Shown piece by piece: positions 16,384-25,359 of a stretch of 48,480 nucleotides of DNA. Both the position numbers and the translations under genes were made by a program. Source of the stretch: CAZDQL01 sp964507325 (GTDB taxonomy: Bacteria > Planctomycetota > UBA1135 > GCA-002686595); assembly GCA_964507325.1 (NCBI GenBank), contig CAZDQL010000046.1, positions 1 to 48,480 of the forward strand, given 5' to 3'. Every line of letters begins with the position of its first letter. Position 1 is the first letter of the stretch. The notes beneath the pieces were generated by a model. That model saw only the letters and a program-made list of their open reading frames with translations. It was not told the DNA's origin and ran no database searches.

Positions 16384-18792
16384 ATGCAAGACAGCACCAC
16401 CCGAGTCCGGAGCCTCCTCACCGCTGCGGCAATCCTGGGCCTGTCGGGGCCGCTGCTCGGCGCGCCCCAGGTCCCGGCACGGCTTCCCGACCCCGACGGC
16501 CAGCCGGGGGACGCGACCAAGCCCGTGCAGGTCTACCTCCTCGCCGGCCAGTCGAACATGGTGGGCATGGGAGACATCAGCGGCGCGCGGAACCGCTACG
16601 CCGGTGTCTTCCTGACCCCCGATCCCGCCGCGCCGAAGGGACCCCTGCAGATCTACCGCGTGGGCAACTACCGGATCCGGGCGCTCGATGTCTTCACGTC
16701 GGAGGAGCCTGATGCGGAGTCGGGGGCGATCGCCTCGGCGTACGCAGGCGCGTACGACCCGGCCATGCCCTCCGTCGCGCTAACGGCTGTCGGGGTCGAG
16801 CGCGTGGCGCTCGGAGTCGTCGAGGGAACGCTGCCCAGCCACCCCGGCACCCACCTCATCGTGGTGCGCGGCCAGATCGCGGTGCCCGAGTCGGGCAGCT
16901 ACACCGTTCACCCCGGCTACGGAGCGAGCGCGGACAACGTGGCGTGGCTCGCCGGCCGGGAGGTCCACCGCATGAACCCGGACGGCACGGTCGTCACGCA
17001 TGAGGTGGAGCTCGAGGCCGGTGTGCGTTACCCGCTCGAGATCACCTATCTCGAGGGCGGATCGACGGCGCTATGGCTGAGTCAGGAGGACCTCGTCGGC
17101 AAGGGTGATCTGGAAGCCGTGGTCAAGCGCGACGGGAAGTTCCCCTATCTGGTCGACGACGAGGGCAACTGGACGGTACGCCAGGACGTCCGGTACCAGG
17201 AGGCCCGGCTAGGCGAGAACGGAGCCGGCTCGCTGCTGACCGCGACCTCGAACGGCAGATCGATCGGCCCCGAGCTGGCCTTCGGTCACGTCCTGGGCAC
17301 GTTCCACGACGAGCAGGTGCTCCTGATCAAGACGGCCCAGGGCAACCGCTCGCTCGGCTTCGACTTCCGGCCCCCCTCCAGCGGCCGCACGGATCCCGAC
17401 AACCAGTGGGAGCATCTGGAGTACCAGCTGATGATCGAGGGCGTGCGCAAGACGCTCGCCAAGCTCGACGAGATCATCCCGGGCTACCAGGATCAGGGTT
17501 ACGAGCTCGCGGGCTTCGCCTGGTGGCAGGGGCACAAGGACAGCGGATCGCCGCAGCTGATCGCGGAGTACGAGCAGAACCTCGTGCACCTGATCCAGGA
17601 CCTGCGCGCGGAATTCGAGGCGCCGGATCTGCCCGTCGTGGTCGCCACGGTGGGCTTCGGCGGACACGGCATGAGCGACGACTTCCTGCGGATTCACGCG
17701 GCTCAGATGGCGGTCGGCGATCCGGAGCAGCATCCCGAGTTCGCGGGTACCGTGGCCTCGGTGGACACGCGCGATTTCTGGCGCGAGGTCGACGAGTCGC
17801 CGCGTGAGCAGGGCTACCACTATCACCGCAACGCCGAGACGTACCTCCTGGTCGGGGACGCTCTCGGCCGGGCCATGGTGCGCCTGCGCGGCGGCACGGC
17901 GGAGCCGCTCCCGCGGGAGGAGCGGCCGCCGGTGGTCGTGCGGGAAGCCCCGGCGGGAGCGCACGGCGAGCCCGCCGCGCAGGCCGCCCTGGGCCCGATG
18001 CTTCTGGACGGGGTCGCGTCGGACTACGTCACCGATCCCCGGTACCGCGACGCCCTGCTACGAGAGGTGCGCGGGGAGCCTCCGGCACGTCCCACGCAGT
18101 TCTTGCGCGGGGCGCTCTACGGGCTGACGACGATCTACCGCACCGTCGGAGTCGACGCCTACGACTGGCACCCCTTCGGTCCCGACCTGCGCGAGCTCGA
18201 GTGGGAGTACTTCAGCTTCGACCCGCCGGAGACCCGACCCAGGGAGAAGGGTGGTCGCTACCGCGATGTGACGTGGCCCGCAGGGATGGAGCGCTGGCAT
18301 GAGCCCGACTTCGACGCCGACGCCGCGGGCTGGAGGCGCGGCCTGCCGCCCTTCGGACAGTTGGACGGCGCGCTGGCGCCGCTCTCCGAGTCGTGTACGG
18401 CGTCCTTCTGCAGGTGCGGTGTGTCACCGCGGACCCTGTGGGAGCACGAGGTGCTCATGCTGCGCGGGACCTTCGAGTTCCCGCCGCTCGCGGAGGACCG
18501 CCGCTACCGGATCGTGGTCGGAGGCAGCGCCCACGTGAACGCCGGCGAGGGTTTCGCGCTGTACGTCAACGGCAAGCTCCTCGCCGAGTCGCAGGCGGGC
18601 GTCGGGAGGCGCCAGGGCGGGCAGCCCCGTGGAGGTGTCATCACCGCGGACTTCCGCGACGAGTTCCGGGGCGGGGAGGTGACGATCGCAGTTCACAGCT
18701 TCCTGCGGTACAACACGCCGCGGGGACCCATCCCTCCCCGCGGACATCTGTCCGTCTGGGTGGAGGAGGCGGAGGTTCCGCCCGTGGACTAG
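16384..18792 (+). CDS. Exported SASA-type carbohydrate esterase with PA14-like insert and C-terminal beta-sandwich
   Basis: Protein of 802 aa with a Sec signal (about 1-26). VYLLAGQSNMVGMG places the nucleophile at Ser57. Residues about 115-235 form a PA14-like beta insert (GSYTVHPGYGASADNVAWL, then LEAGVRYPLEITYLEGG), after which the esterase resumes at residue about 240. WWQGHKD (380-386) is the central block, and the catalytic His is in GYHYHRNAETYLLVGDALG (His479 or His481). Residues about 604-797 carry the same beta module as the genes at 1262 and 4462 (FSFDPPE, RDVTWPAGMERWHEPDFD), here appended after the catalytic His. Probable role: deacetylation of a polysaccharide, with two extra sugar-binding modules. 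It is monocistronic, between a divergent and a convergent gene. Confidence 0.85.
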   Translation: MQDSTTRVRSLLTAAAILGLSGPLLGAPQVPARLPDPDGQPGDATKPVQVYLLAGQSNMVGMGDISGARNRYAGVFLTPDPAAPKGPLQIYRVGNYRIRALDVFTSEEPDAESGAIASAYAGAYDPAMPSVALTAVGVERVALGVVEGTLPSHPGTHLIVVRGQIAVPESGSYTVHPGYGASADNVAWLAGREVHRMNPDGTVVTHEVELEAGVRYPLEITYLEGGSTALWLSQEDLVGKGDLEAVVKRDGKFPYLVDDEGNWTVRQDVRYQEARLGENGAGSLLTATSNGRSIGPELAFGHVLGTFHDEQVLLIKTAQGNRSLGFDFRPPSSGRTDPDNQWEHLEYQLMIEGVRKTLAKLDEIIPGYQDQGYELAGFAWWQGHKDSGSPQLIAEYEQNLVHLIQDLRAEFEAPDLPVVVATVGFGGHGMSDDFLRIHAAQMAVGDPEQHPEFAGTVASVDTRDFWREVDESPREQGYHYHRNAETYLLVGDALGRAMVRLRGGTAEPLPREERPPVVVREAPAGAHGEPAAQAALGPMLLDGVASDYVTDPRYRDALLREVRGEPPARPTQFLRGALYGLTTIYRTVGVDAYDWHPFGPDLRELEWEYFSFDPPETRPREKGGRYRDVTWPAGMERWHEPDFDADAAGWRRGLPPFGQLDGALAPLSESCTASFCRCGVSPRTLWEHEVLMLRGTFEFPPLAEDRRYRIVVGGSAHVNAGEGFALYVNGKLLAESQAGVGRRQGGQPRGGVITADFRDEFRGGEVTIAVHSFLRYNTPRGPIPPRGHLSVWVEEAEVPPVD

Positions 18793-18859
18793 GGGGACAA
18801 GGCCCTTCGGAATGCCCATTCCCTGCCGGGCACCGTGATGGCGGTCCGCGAAATGCGTC

Positions 18860-20161
18860 TCATTTCTTGTCTTCGCCAAGTGCAGAAATGATCCCGCCTA
18901 TGTTGATTCGATACTGCTGACGCCCATTCCCGCCATGCGGGGAATCGAACACGATCCACTGCCCGTCGCGGCTGACGCGGGGATGCGTGTCGCAGCGCCA
19001 CTCCCCGGTGTACGTGGATTTGAAACGTCCGAGCGGTAGGAAGCGTTGCGTGGGCAAGTGGATCAAGTGGATGTGCTGGAGCTTCTGTTCGCCTCTCGGA
19101 TACGTATCCGTCACCAACCACTCGTTGTCCGTGCCGGGAACGTAGCTCTGGTGACCGTTCGGGGCATTCCACAGCACCTTCACCGGCCTGCCGGAACCGT
19201 CGTCCCTGTAGAGCTGATACGAGCCCAGCGCCCAGATGACGATGTGCTCTTCGTCCCGCCAGGTCCAGTGAGAGGCTGCTCTTGCGCTGAGCAGGCGAAC
19301 ATCACTGCCGTCCACGCCCATTGAGTACACCCGGGTCGGTTGTCCTCTGCCTCGCCAGCGGTGGAACATGGAGAAACGCTTGCCGTCAGGTGCCCAGTCG
19401 AAGTGATTGACGTAGTGATAGGTATTGCGCGGGACCTCATCATTGAATGGCAGCTCGAGCAGCCCGGCCAGCGAGATCAGGAGCTCCGTCTCACCCTTGT
19501 CCATGTCCAACCGCCAAACGCCCACGTCATCAGGGGCATTCTGCTCGGTCGTCTCGTTTTCGATTCCGGGATAGCCATAGCCCGGCCGCACATCCCAGAT
19601 CCGGCTGAAGTCGGAACAGAGTGCCCATTTGCCGTCCGGACTGATGGCCTCGTCGATGGCCATGGGTAGTGTTCGCATCTCCTTCGTCTCGACGTCGTAG
19701 ACCCGACAGATGGCCTTGACGCCCTCGCGGTCGTTCCAGACCACCTCGGTGGCGGAGCCGGGCCGCCACTGAAGGAAGGCGCCCTGTTGCCAGCTCCAGG
19801 CGCGCGACTCGCCCAATTCGATCCAACGGTTACCGTCCTCGAGATCGAGCATGCCGATCTTGACCGCGTCCTCCGGTCTGGGCAGACGGTGCTCGAAATC
19901 CGTCTGGTGGCACAACAGGTACCGGCCGGACACGTCCCACTGATCGTGAAGATAGTAGCCGAACCAATGGAACGTCGGCCCGGTCGTCAACGCTTCCACG
20001 GGCGGCAGCACGGGGTTCTCGGCTCTCTCCATGGCCACGAACGAGCCGTAGACGGAATACCCACGTGCCGCACCCTCTACCTGCTCGTCATTCGTCTGGG
20101 CCCGCGCAAGCGCGGCGCCAGCGAGCAGGATCGCAGTTGTCATCTCAATCGCGCTACGCAT
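18860..20161 (-). CDS. Exported TolB-like beta-propeller protein
   Basis: I take the ATG at 20161 as start because GAGGT lies just upstream and the product begins with a Sec signal (MRSAIEMTTAILLAGAALARAQ); the frame is open further to 20227. The protein has 433 aa. Repeated WD-like blades are visible: ISPDGKWALCSDFSRIWDV, FDWAPDGKRFSMFHRW, and VSRDGQWIVFDSPHGG near the C-terminus, as in TolB/WD40-like or oligogalacturonate-lyase-type propellers. I see no catalytic motif that would prove a lyase. Base composition looks less GC-rich than the neighbouring genes. It converges on the SASA gene, with 67 bases between stops. Confidence 0.68.
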   Translation of the reverse strand: MRSAIEMTTAILLAGAALARAQTNDEQVEGAARGYSVYGSFVAMERAENPVLPPVEALTTGPTFHWFGYYLHDQWDVSGRYLLCHQTDFEHRLPRPEDAVKIGMLDLEDGNRWIELGESRAWSWQQGAFLQWRPGSATEVVWNDREGVKAICRVYDVETKEMRTLPMAIDEAISPDGKWALCSDFSRIWDVRPGYGYPGIENETTEQNAPDDVGVWRLDMDKGETELLISLAGLLELPFNDEVPRNTYHYVNHFDWAPDGKRFSMFHRWRGRGQPTRVYSMGVDGSDVRLLSARAASHWTWRDEEHIVIWALGSYQLYRDDGSGRPVKVLWNAPNGHQSYVPGTDNEWLVTDTYPRGEQKLQHIHLIHLPTQRFLPLGRFKSTYTGEWRCDTHPRVSRDGQWIVFDSPHGGNGRQQYRINIGGIISALGEDKK

Positions 20162-20728
20162 CGCTACCTCACTTCGACATGGTCGTCGCGATCTCCGGCG
20201 ATCTTCCCCTGGGCAGCGGAGATTCACCTCGCCCTCGATCTCGACGGTGTGCTTCCACGTGGGCCTCGGCAGTGTAGCTGACGGCTGAACATCCGGTTCG
20301 CTCGGAGTGTCCCACGATTCTCGGGCGGAATCTGTCGACGCCGGTCAGAAGACCGTCGGGGCGCAGGCCCGATCTTCGTGGGTTCTCCGAGGGGGGCGCG
20401 GAGCTCCTGGCGACCCTGAGGGAGCCCTGGATGGGAATGGCGGCCAGGCGAGAGGCGTGCCTGGGTACTGGGGCGAGGCCGCATGGAACGCCGATCCCCA
20501 GAGCGCCAGCGGAGAGCACGATCAAGACGCGAGGGATCCTCGGGCGTGTGGGGCCGGATGAAGAGGGGAAGAGGGCCATGGGGCGGGTCCGGTGCGGCGC
20601 TCGGGGAGCGGGAGGTTCGAGGGGAGCCCAGGATGTGGAGTCGCTCGGCTTCCACAGTCCTTGCGCGCGCAGGTTCGAGAGCAAGCGAAGGTGTGCGAAC
20701 TCGCGGCGCTACACTCGGTGACTGCGCC
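20162..20728. other. 567-base divergent intergenic region
   Basis: No gene is supported here. Open frames on both strands extend across it because of high GC, but their translations are Arg/Pro/Ser-rich and lack any family features. Promoters for the divergent propeller and Cys-rich genes should lie here; only the GAGGT before the propeller start is clear. Confidence 0.45.
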
Positions 20729-21448
20729 ATGACCGACCGGCCCTCCCTGCTGCTCTTCTGCTTGCGGAGCCTTCCCACCGAGTACGGGATCGCGTTCCTG
20801 CTGCGCGTCCTCGTGCGCCATCCGGTGCAAGCGATCCGGGGTGCCTGGCGGTTCCTGCGCGAGAGGGGCGGGGGAGGGGCGGAGGCCGACGGCGACGGAG
20901 ACTTCGGCGGCTCCGATCGCCTGGTGGGGGCGGGATTCTGCCTGAAGCCGCTCGATCCGCCCTGCGTCTCCGGCCGGGCGAACCACGACTGCCGGTACTT
21001 CGAGCAGCGGTGGCACGCGGAGGGCGCCACCCCGCCGCCGTGCTGCGCGAGCTGTGAGATCCGCGAGCTCGGCCTGCGCGCCCTCCGGGCCGGCTGCGAC
21101 TTCTACGTGATGACCTCGGCGCGCGACATCCTCGACGACCTCCTGCGACCCGCCCTCGAGGAGCGGCGCTACTCGTCGGCCGCGCTCACCCTCTGCCGCT
21201 ACTCCTTCGAGCCCTTCCGCCTCGCCCTCGCCATCTGCGAACTGCCGGCCCGCATGGTGCCCTTCGCGAGCGGGGACTGCCGCGACTTCGCGACGTGGCG
21301 CCGGGCGGACGTGGGGGACAAGGACGAGCGCACCGAGCTCGCTCCCGAGCACCGCGACGATCTGCGGGCCCTCCTCGAGCGAACAGCGCGGGATCCCGCC
21401 CCCGCGGCCTTCACTCGCCGCGGCAACCTCTTCGTGCCCGAGCCATGA
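20729..21448 (+). CDS. Cysteine-rich protein of unknown function
   Basis: I do not recognise the family. The ATG at 20729 is chosen because the sequence upstream in the same frame (open from 20483) is Arg/Ser-rich and looks non-coding; no Shine-Dalgarno supports it. The product has 239 aa with 11 cysteines, seven of them in residues 71-123 (71, 79, 88, 105, 106, 109, 123), including PPPCCASCEI, which suggests a metal or Fe-S site. There is a weakly hydrophobic N-terminal segment but no clear signal, and a flexible Gly/Asp-rich stretch at about 47-62. The stop overlaps the start of the membrane-kinase-like gene as ATGA, so the two are probably co-translated and may act in one lipid-related pathway (inference). 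Confidence 0.6.
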   Translation: MTDRPSLLLFCLRSLPTEYGIAFLLRVLVRHPVQAIRGAWRFLRERGGGGAEADGDGDFGGSDRLVGAGFCLKPLDPPCVSGRANHDCRYFEQRWHAEGATPPPCCASCEIRELGLRALRAGCDFYVMTSARDILDDLLRPALEERRYSSAALTLCRYSFEPFRLALAICELPARMVPFASGDCRDFATWRRADVGDKDERTELAPEHRDDLRALLERTARDPAPAAFTRRGNLFVPEP

Positions 21449-22188
21449 TCGCCGCGCTCTCCTGGCCCCTGCCCTCGCTGGGCGATCTCGCGCAGTACGG
21501 ATCCGTCGGGCTCGTGGCCGGCGTGCTGTTCGGGCTCGGCGCGGGCGCTCTGCGGGACCGACTGCGCCTGCGCGTCGGCTACACGCGCAAGATCTACCAC
21601 TTCGCCATCTTCACCATCGCCGCGGTCGTCGGGGTGCGAGGCGGCTTTGCGGCGGTGCAGGCCTACGGGGGAGCGGTGGCCCTGGTCGTGCTTTTCGCGG
21701 TCTGGCGGGGCGAACGCAGCGCCCTTTTCCGGGCCGTCGCGCGCCCGACCGACGCGCCTCACCAGCGCTTCTACATCATCGTCCCGCTCTTCATGACCGC
21801 CCTGGGTGGCCTCGCGAGCAACCTCCTCTTTGGTCCCTGTGCCGTCGTCGGCTATGCGGTCACCGGCTGGGGCGACGCGGTGGGCGAGCCCGTGGGTACG
21901 CGGTGGGGACGACATCGCTATCGCGTTCCGACCCTCACCAAGATCGAGTGCACGCGCAGCTACGAGGGCAGCGCCGCCGTCCTCCTCGCCTCGCTGCTCG
22001 CCACGGCCGCGGTGCTCTGCTTCGGCGGCTTCGAGCTGTCTGCCGGCGCGCTCCTCCTGGCGATCCCCACCATCGCGATCGTCTCCACCCTCGTCGAGGC
22101 CTTCACCTTCCACAGCCTCGACAACCTCACCATCCAGATCGCCGCCTCGGGGGTCACGTGGGGATGGATGCGGATGCAGGGCGGCTGA
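21445..22188 (+). CDS. Dolichol/phytol kinase or CTP-transferase-like membrane protein
   Basis: A 247-aa protein with about six or seven hydrophobic segments. It carries the signature blocks of the SEC59/DGK1/VTE5 family, which phosphorylates polyprenols, phytol or diacylglycerol, usually with CTP: RKIYHF (49-53 region), GWGDAVGEPVGTRWGR (141-156), RSYEGSAAVLLAS (171-183), and a late EAFTFHSLDNLTIQ (219-231). The substrate is not readable; polyprenol recycling for glycan carriers or phytol salvage are options. Start at the ATG in an ATGA overlap with the Cys-rich gene; the frame is open further upstream but that part overlaps its partner in another frame. Confidence 0.78.
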   Translation: MIAALSWPLPSLGDLAQYGSVGLVAGVLFGLGAGALRDRLRLRVGYTRKIYHFAIFTIAAVVGVRGGFAAVQAYGGAVALVVLFAVWRGERSALFRAVARPTDAPHQRFYIIVPLFMTALGGLASNLLFGPCAVVGYAVTGWGDAVGEPVGTRWGRHRYRVPTLTKIECTRSYEGSAAVLLASLLATAAVLCFGGFELSAGALLLAIPTIAIVSTLVEAFTFHSLDNLTIQIAASGVTWGWMRMQGG

Positions 22189-22269
22189 GAGCGAGCTCTC
22201 CGAGCCACAGCATTTCCGGATCCGGTGGCGACTTCCTCCATCTCGAGGGCAAAACCAAGCCCCCGCGAC

Positions 22270-25191
22270 TCACTCCTCGTTCAGGAGGGGGGCGGCTTCC
22301 CGCCGCAGGTCCAGGAGTCTCCGTTCCTGGTCCTCGTCGAAGGAACCGATCCGTTGCGCATAGGTGTCCATCCAGAGGATGAGCCGCTCGCGCTCCTCCT
22401 CGTCGAGCGCGACGCCCTGGTGTCCCTCGGGACTGGCGAGCAGCGCGAGCAGGGGGCTGCGACGCGCCGCGCAGGCGCCCTCGCGCGAGGCGCCCTCGCG
22501 GTAGCGCTGCCAGACGTGGTCGTGGAGGCTCGGGGTCCCGTAGTGCACGAGCGACTCGTAGGCCTGCGACTCGGTGAGGTCGAACGCGGCCGCGGCGGGA
22601 TCGGCTCCAGCGGGCCGGTGACACTCGACGCACTTGCGGTCCAGGAGCGGCTGCACGAGTCGATCGAAGCGCAGCGGCCAGCTGCCGGAGGGTCCGGGAG
22701 TGATCTTCGATGGCGGACGGGAGAGGGCGAGCGGCCGACCGACGCGCACGGGCGGTGCGGAGGTTCGCGGTTCGTGGCACCCGATGCAGCTCAGCGTCTG
22801 ACCGGGCTGCACGTGCGTGGTGCTGCGCATCGTCTGCAGCGCCATGCCGCGGGAGTCGAGGGCCTGGAAGAAGACGGTCACGCCCGACGGCACGCGGAAG
22901 TAGGCGGAGCCGTCGGTCTCGACGGGAACCGTGCCGAGGACGCACTTGCCCGGGTCGTCACGGGTGAGGCCGAGGTTCGGGTAGTTCATCACCGGATGCG
23001 TCTTGGGGGGCACGGCGATGATCCTCAGGGAACGCACTCCCTCTCGCTCCTCCGTCGACAGCCCCTCGCGCACGTCGGCGATGAAGTAGCTCCCTTCCCG
23101 CGGACCGTCGAGATCGACCCCGCTGGCCATCGGGAACGGCAGGGGCCGCGGCCGCAGGGGAAGCGGGTACATGCTCGAGATCTCGGGATCTCGATAGAGC
23201 AGCTCCATGTTCCCCCGGGCATCGAAGAGGTACAGGCCCGTGCCGTTCTCGGGCCGCAGCACGGAATGCCACCGGTCCCAGCCCGTCGACTGTCCCTGCC
23301 GCATGATCCCCTCGTCGGACCAGGTGACCAGATGGAAGCGCTCCGAGAGCGGCCAGGGATTCGCGTAGTAGGTGAGGGGCCAGCCTTCGATCTCGGGGAA
23401 GGGGACCTCCGGGGTCAGACGCGTGAGCGGCGCGGTTCCCTCGGTGCCCTGGGCGGGGTCGAGCAGCACGAGGCTGCCCTTGGTCTGCGCGTGGTGCGCC
23501 GAGGCGGTGAACACGATCTTCGACGAACCCGGGATGCTCTGCGGCTCGAACGTGCAGTGCGGGGCACGCGTGCCGTTGCCGTAGACGATGCGGGCGTTCG
23601 TGCCGTCGGGATTGATCGCCCACAGGCTCATGTAGGGCATGTTGTCCCGATCGATGTAGTCCCAGCGCGAGTAGAGGATCGTGCCGTCGTGAGCCACCGA
23701 CGGCGTCCACTCGAACATCTCGAAGGGCGAGATGGCGTAGAGGTCCCTCCCGTCGGCGTCCATCGTGTGCAGCGTGTAGACGGCACACGGACGCTCCGGT
23801 CCCCCACCGCAGCGGACGTAGGCATCGGGCAGGTCGTTCGTCTCCAGCGTGCGGAGAGCGCTCTCCTGGCCGCACTGCACGAACTGACCCCGACGCGTGG
23901 ACAGGAACACAATCCGTCCGTCGGGCAGGTACCGCCCGTCGAAGTCGTCGTACTTGCCGTGGGTCAGCTGCCGCAGGCCGCTCCCGTCCACGTTCATCTC
24001 GAAGAGGTGGTAGAAGGCGTCCTCCGGGACGTTGTCCTTGTTCAGCTTGTCCTGCTCCTCGGCGAGGCCCGGGTGATGGCGGCACCACGCGAAGAGGACG
24101 CGCTCACCGTCGAAGGACAGGGTGGGACGCAGGAAGCTGCCGTTGCGGCCGAGAGGCGCCGCGGTGATGCACTCGGCCCGCGGGATCCCCCCCGCGAAGT
24201 TCCGCAGCAGATAGAGCCCTCCCCCGGGACGCGACCACCAGCCGAGGTACTGATCCGACATGTGGTTGAAGCTCCCCGGCACGCGCTTGGCGAAGAGCAG
24301 CTCGTCGAAGTCGAGGATCGGATGGGCGAGCGTGAGCCGGCGCTGGATCCAGCGCGCCTCCAGGTAGAGCGTCTCGCCGACGTCACGGGGATCCGCCCTC
24401 CCACACTCGCGCTCGACGCGCTCGAGGTCGGCGCGCTCGGTCTCGACGTCGAGGCCCAGGCTCTCGAGCTCGGCGGCCAGCTCCCATCCGTGGGCGACGA
24501 TCTCGCGCACTCGCGCGACCCCCTGCGACTCCCAATCGAGGGACGCGCGGCGGGGCGTCCAGGTGGACCAGGGGGACAGGCTGACCTGCTCCGCGGGCCG
24601 GTCGAGGGCGAGGTTGCCGTCGCTCGCCTCGCGACCGAACACCTCGACCTCGTCGAGGTGCAGGTAGTTCTTGCCCACGCCCTGCAGGCGAACGAACCGG
24701 GCACTCGCGTCGTCCAGCGGCACGCACAGGGGCTTCCCGTCCGTGTGTCCGTAGAAGCGCTCCCCCGGATTCGCGAACGCCATGCGCCACTCTCGGCCGT
24801 CGTCCGAGAGGAGCACTCGCAGGTGATCGGCTCGCTCGGGGGATCCATCGGTGCGGTTCCAGACCACGATCCGACCGATCGCCCGCCGCGCTCCGAGGTC
24901 CACCTGCCACCACGGATCCTCGGCCTGGCCGGTATGGAAGCCGTAGCCGCCGTCGATGACTCCATCACAGCCGCCCGCGGCATCGATCCGCGTGGTGAGC
25001 CCTCCCCCCGGCGAATCGGGTCCGGGGCGATACCGCTCGCGCCGCAGCCAGTCGGCCTCGACCTGCCGGCGGAACTCCTCGGAGGAGGAGGTGGAGGCTT
25101 CCTGTGCCCAGGAGAGGGAACCACCCCAGACGCCGGTCGCGAACGACGCGGCCAGGAGGGCCGCCATCCGCGCCATCGTCGACTCGATCAT
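22270..25191 (-). CDS. HzsA-related secreted propeller protein with two c-type heme motifs
   Basis: Protein of 973 aa with a Sec signal (about 8-30) and a GGGAG five bases before the ATG. Residues about 75-200 form a discoidin-type domain (DPWWQVDLGARRAIGRIVVWNR). A Glu/Arg-rich helical stretch follows, then a beta-propeller (about 330-780) with blades such as PDGRIVFLSTRRG and AHDGTILYSRWDYIDRD. Two CxxCH heme c sites lie near the C-terminus: CIGCH (802-806) and CVECH (854-858). This order matches planctomycete proteins named after the alpha subunit of hydrazine synthase. The name reflects homology only: nothing else for hydrazine synthesis is present, so a periplasmic redox or sugar-oxidising role is as likely. 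The M64 peptidase gene lies upstream on the same strand, 168 bases away. Confidence 0.85.
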   Translation of the reverse strand: MIESTMARMAALLAASFATGVWGGSLSWAQEASTSSSEEFRRQVEADWLRRERYRPGPDSPGGGLTTRIDAAGGCDGVIDGGYGFHTGQAEDPWWQVDLGARRAIGRIVVWNRTDGSPERADHLRVLLSDDGREWRMAFANPGERFYGHTDGKPLCVPLDDASARFVRLQGVGKNYLHLDEVEVFGREASDGNLALDRPAEQVSLSPWSTWTPRRASLDWESQGVARVREIVAHGWELAAELESLGLDVETERADLERVERECGRADPRDVGETLYLEARWIQRRLTLAHPILDFDELLFAKRVPGSFNHMSDQYLGWWSRPGGGLYLLRNFAGGIPRAECITAAPLGRNGSFLRPTLSFDGERVLFAWCRHHPGLAEEQDKLNKDNVPEDAFYHLFEMNVDGSGLRQLTHGKYDDFDGRYLPDGRIVFLSTRRGQFVQCGQESALRTLETNDLPDAYVRCGGGPERPCAVYTLHTMDADGRDLYAISPFEMFEWTPSVAHDGTILYSRWDYIDRDNMPYMSLWAINPDGTNARIVYGNGTRAPHCTFEPQSIPGSSKIVFTASAHHAQTKGSLVLLDPAQGTEGTAPLTRLTPEVPFPEIEGWPLTYYANPWPLSERFHLVTWSDEGIMRQGQSTGWDRWHSVLRPENGTGLYLFDARGNMELLYRDPEISSMYPLPLRPRPLPFPMASGVDLDGPREGSYFIADVREGLSTEEREGVRSLRIIAVPPKTHPVMNYPNLGLTRDDPGKCVLGTVPVETDGSAYFRVPSGVTVFFQALDSRGMALQTMRSTTHVQPGQTLSCIGCHEPRTSAPPVRVGRPLALSRPPSKITPGPSGSWPLRFDRLVQPLLDRKCVECHRPAGADPAAAAFDLTESQAYESLVHYGTPSLHDHVWQRYREGASREGACAARRSPLLALLASPEGHQGVALDEEERERLILWMDTYAQRIGSFDEDQERRLLDLRREAAPLLNEE

Positions 25192-25359
25192 CGCGTGCTC
25201 CCGGTTGGTCGGAAGGAGAGGACTGCCATACCGACGACTGCGTCGCAGTGTACCAGGGCCAGGGCGGGAGGGTCCGAACCGGTCGAGAGCGCGGGGAGAG
25301 CGCCTACCCGCCGAAGAGCTTCGGTGCCGCGTGCCCCCTTGCGGGCCACAGCCTCCACC

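Noticed and set aside
20224..21030. Minus-strand open frame across the 20162-20728 gap
   Set aside because: The translation is Arg/Pro/Ser-rich with no domains, and it overlaps the supported plus-strand Cys-rich gene.
22270..25191. Hydrazine synthase / anammox gene
   Set aside because: Only family-level similarity and two heme motifs are seen; no beta or gamma subunit or dehydrogenase lies nearby.
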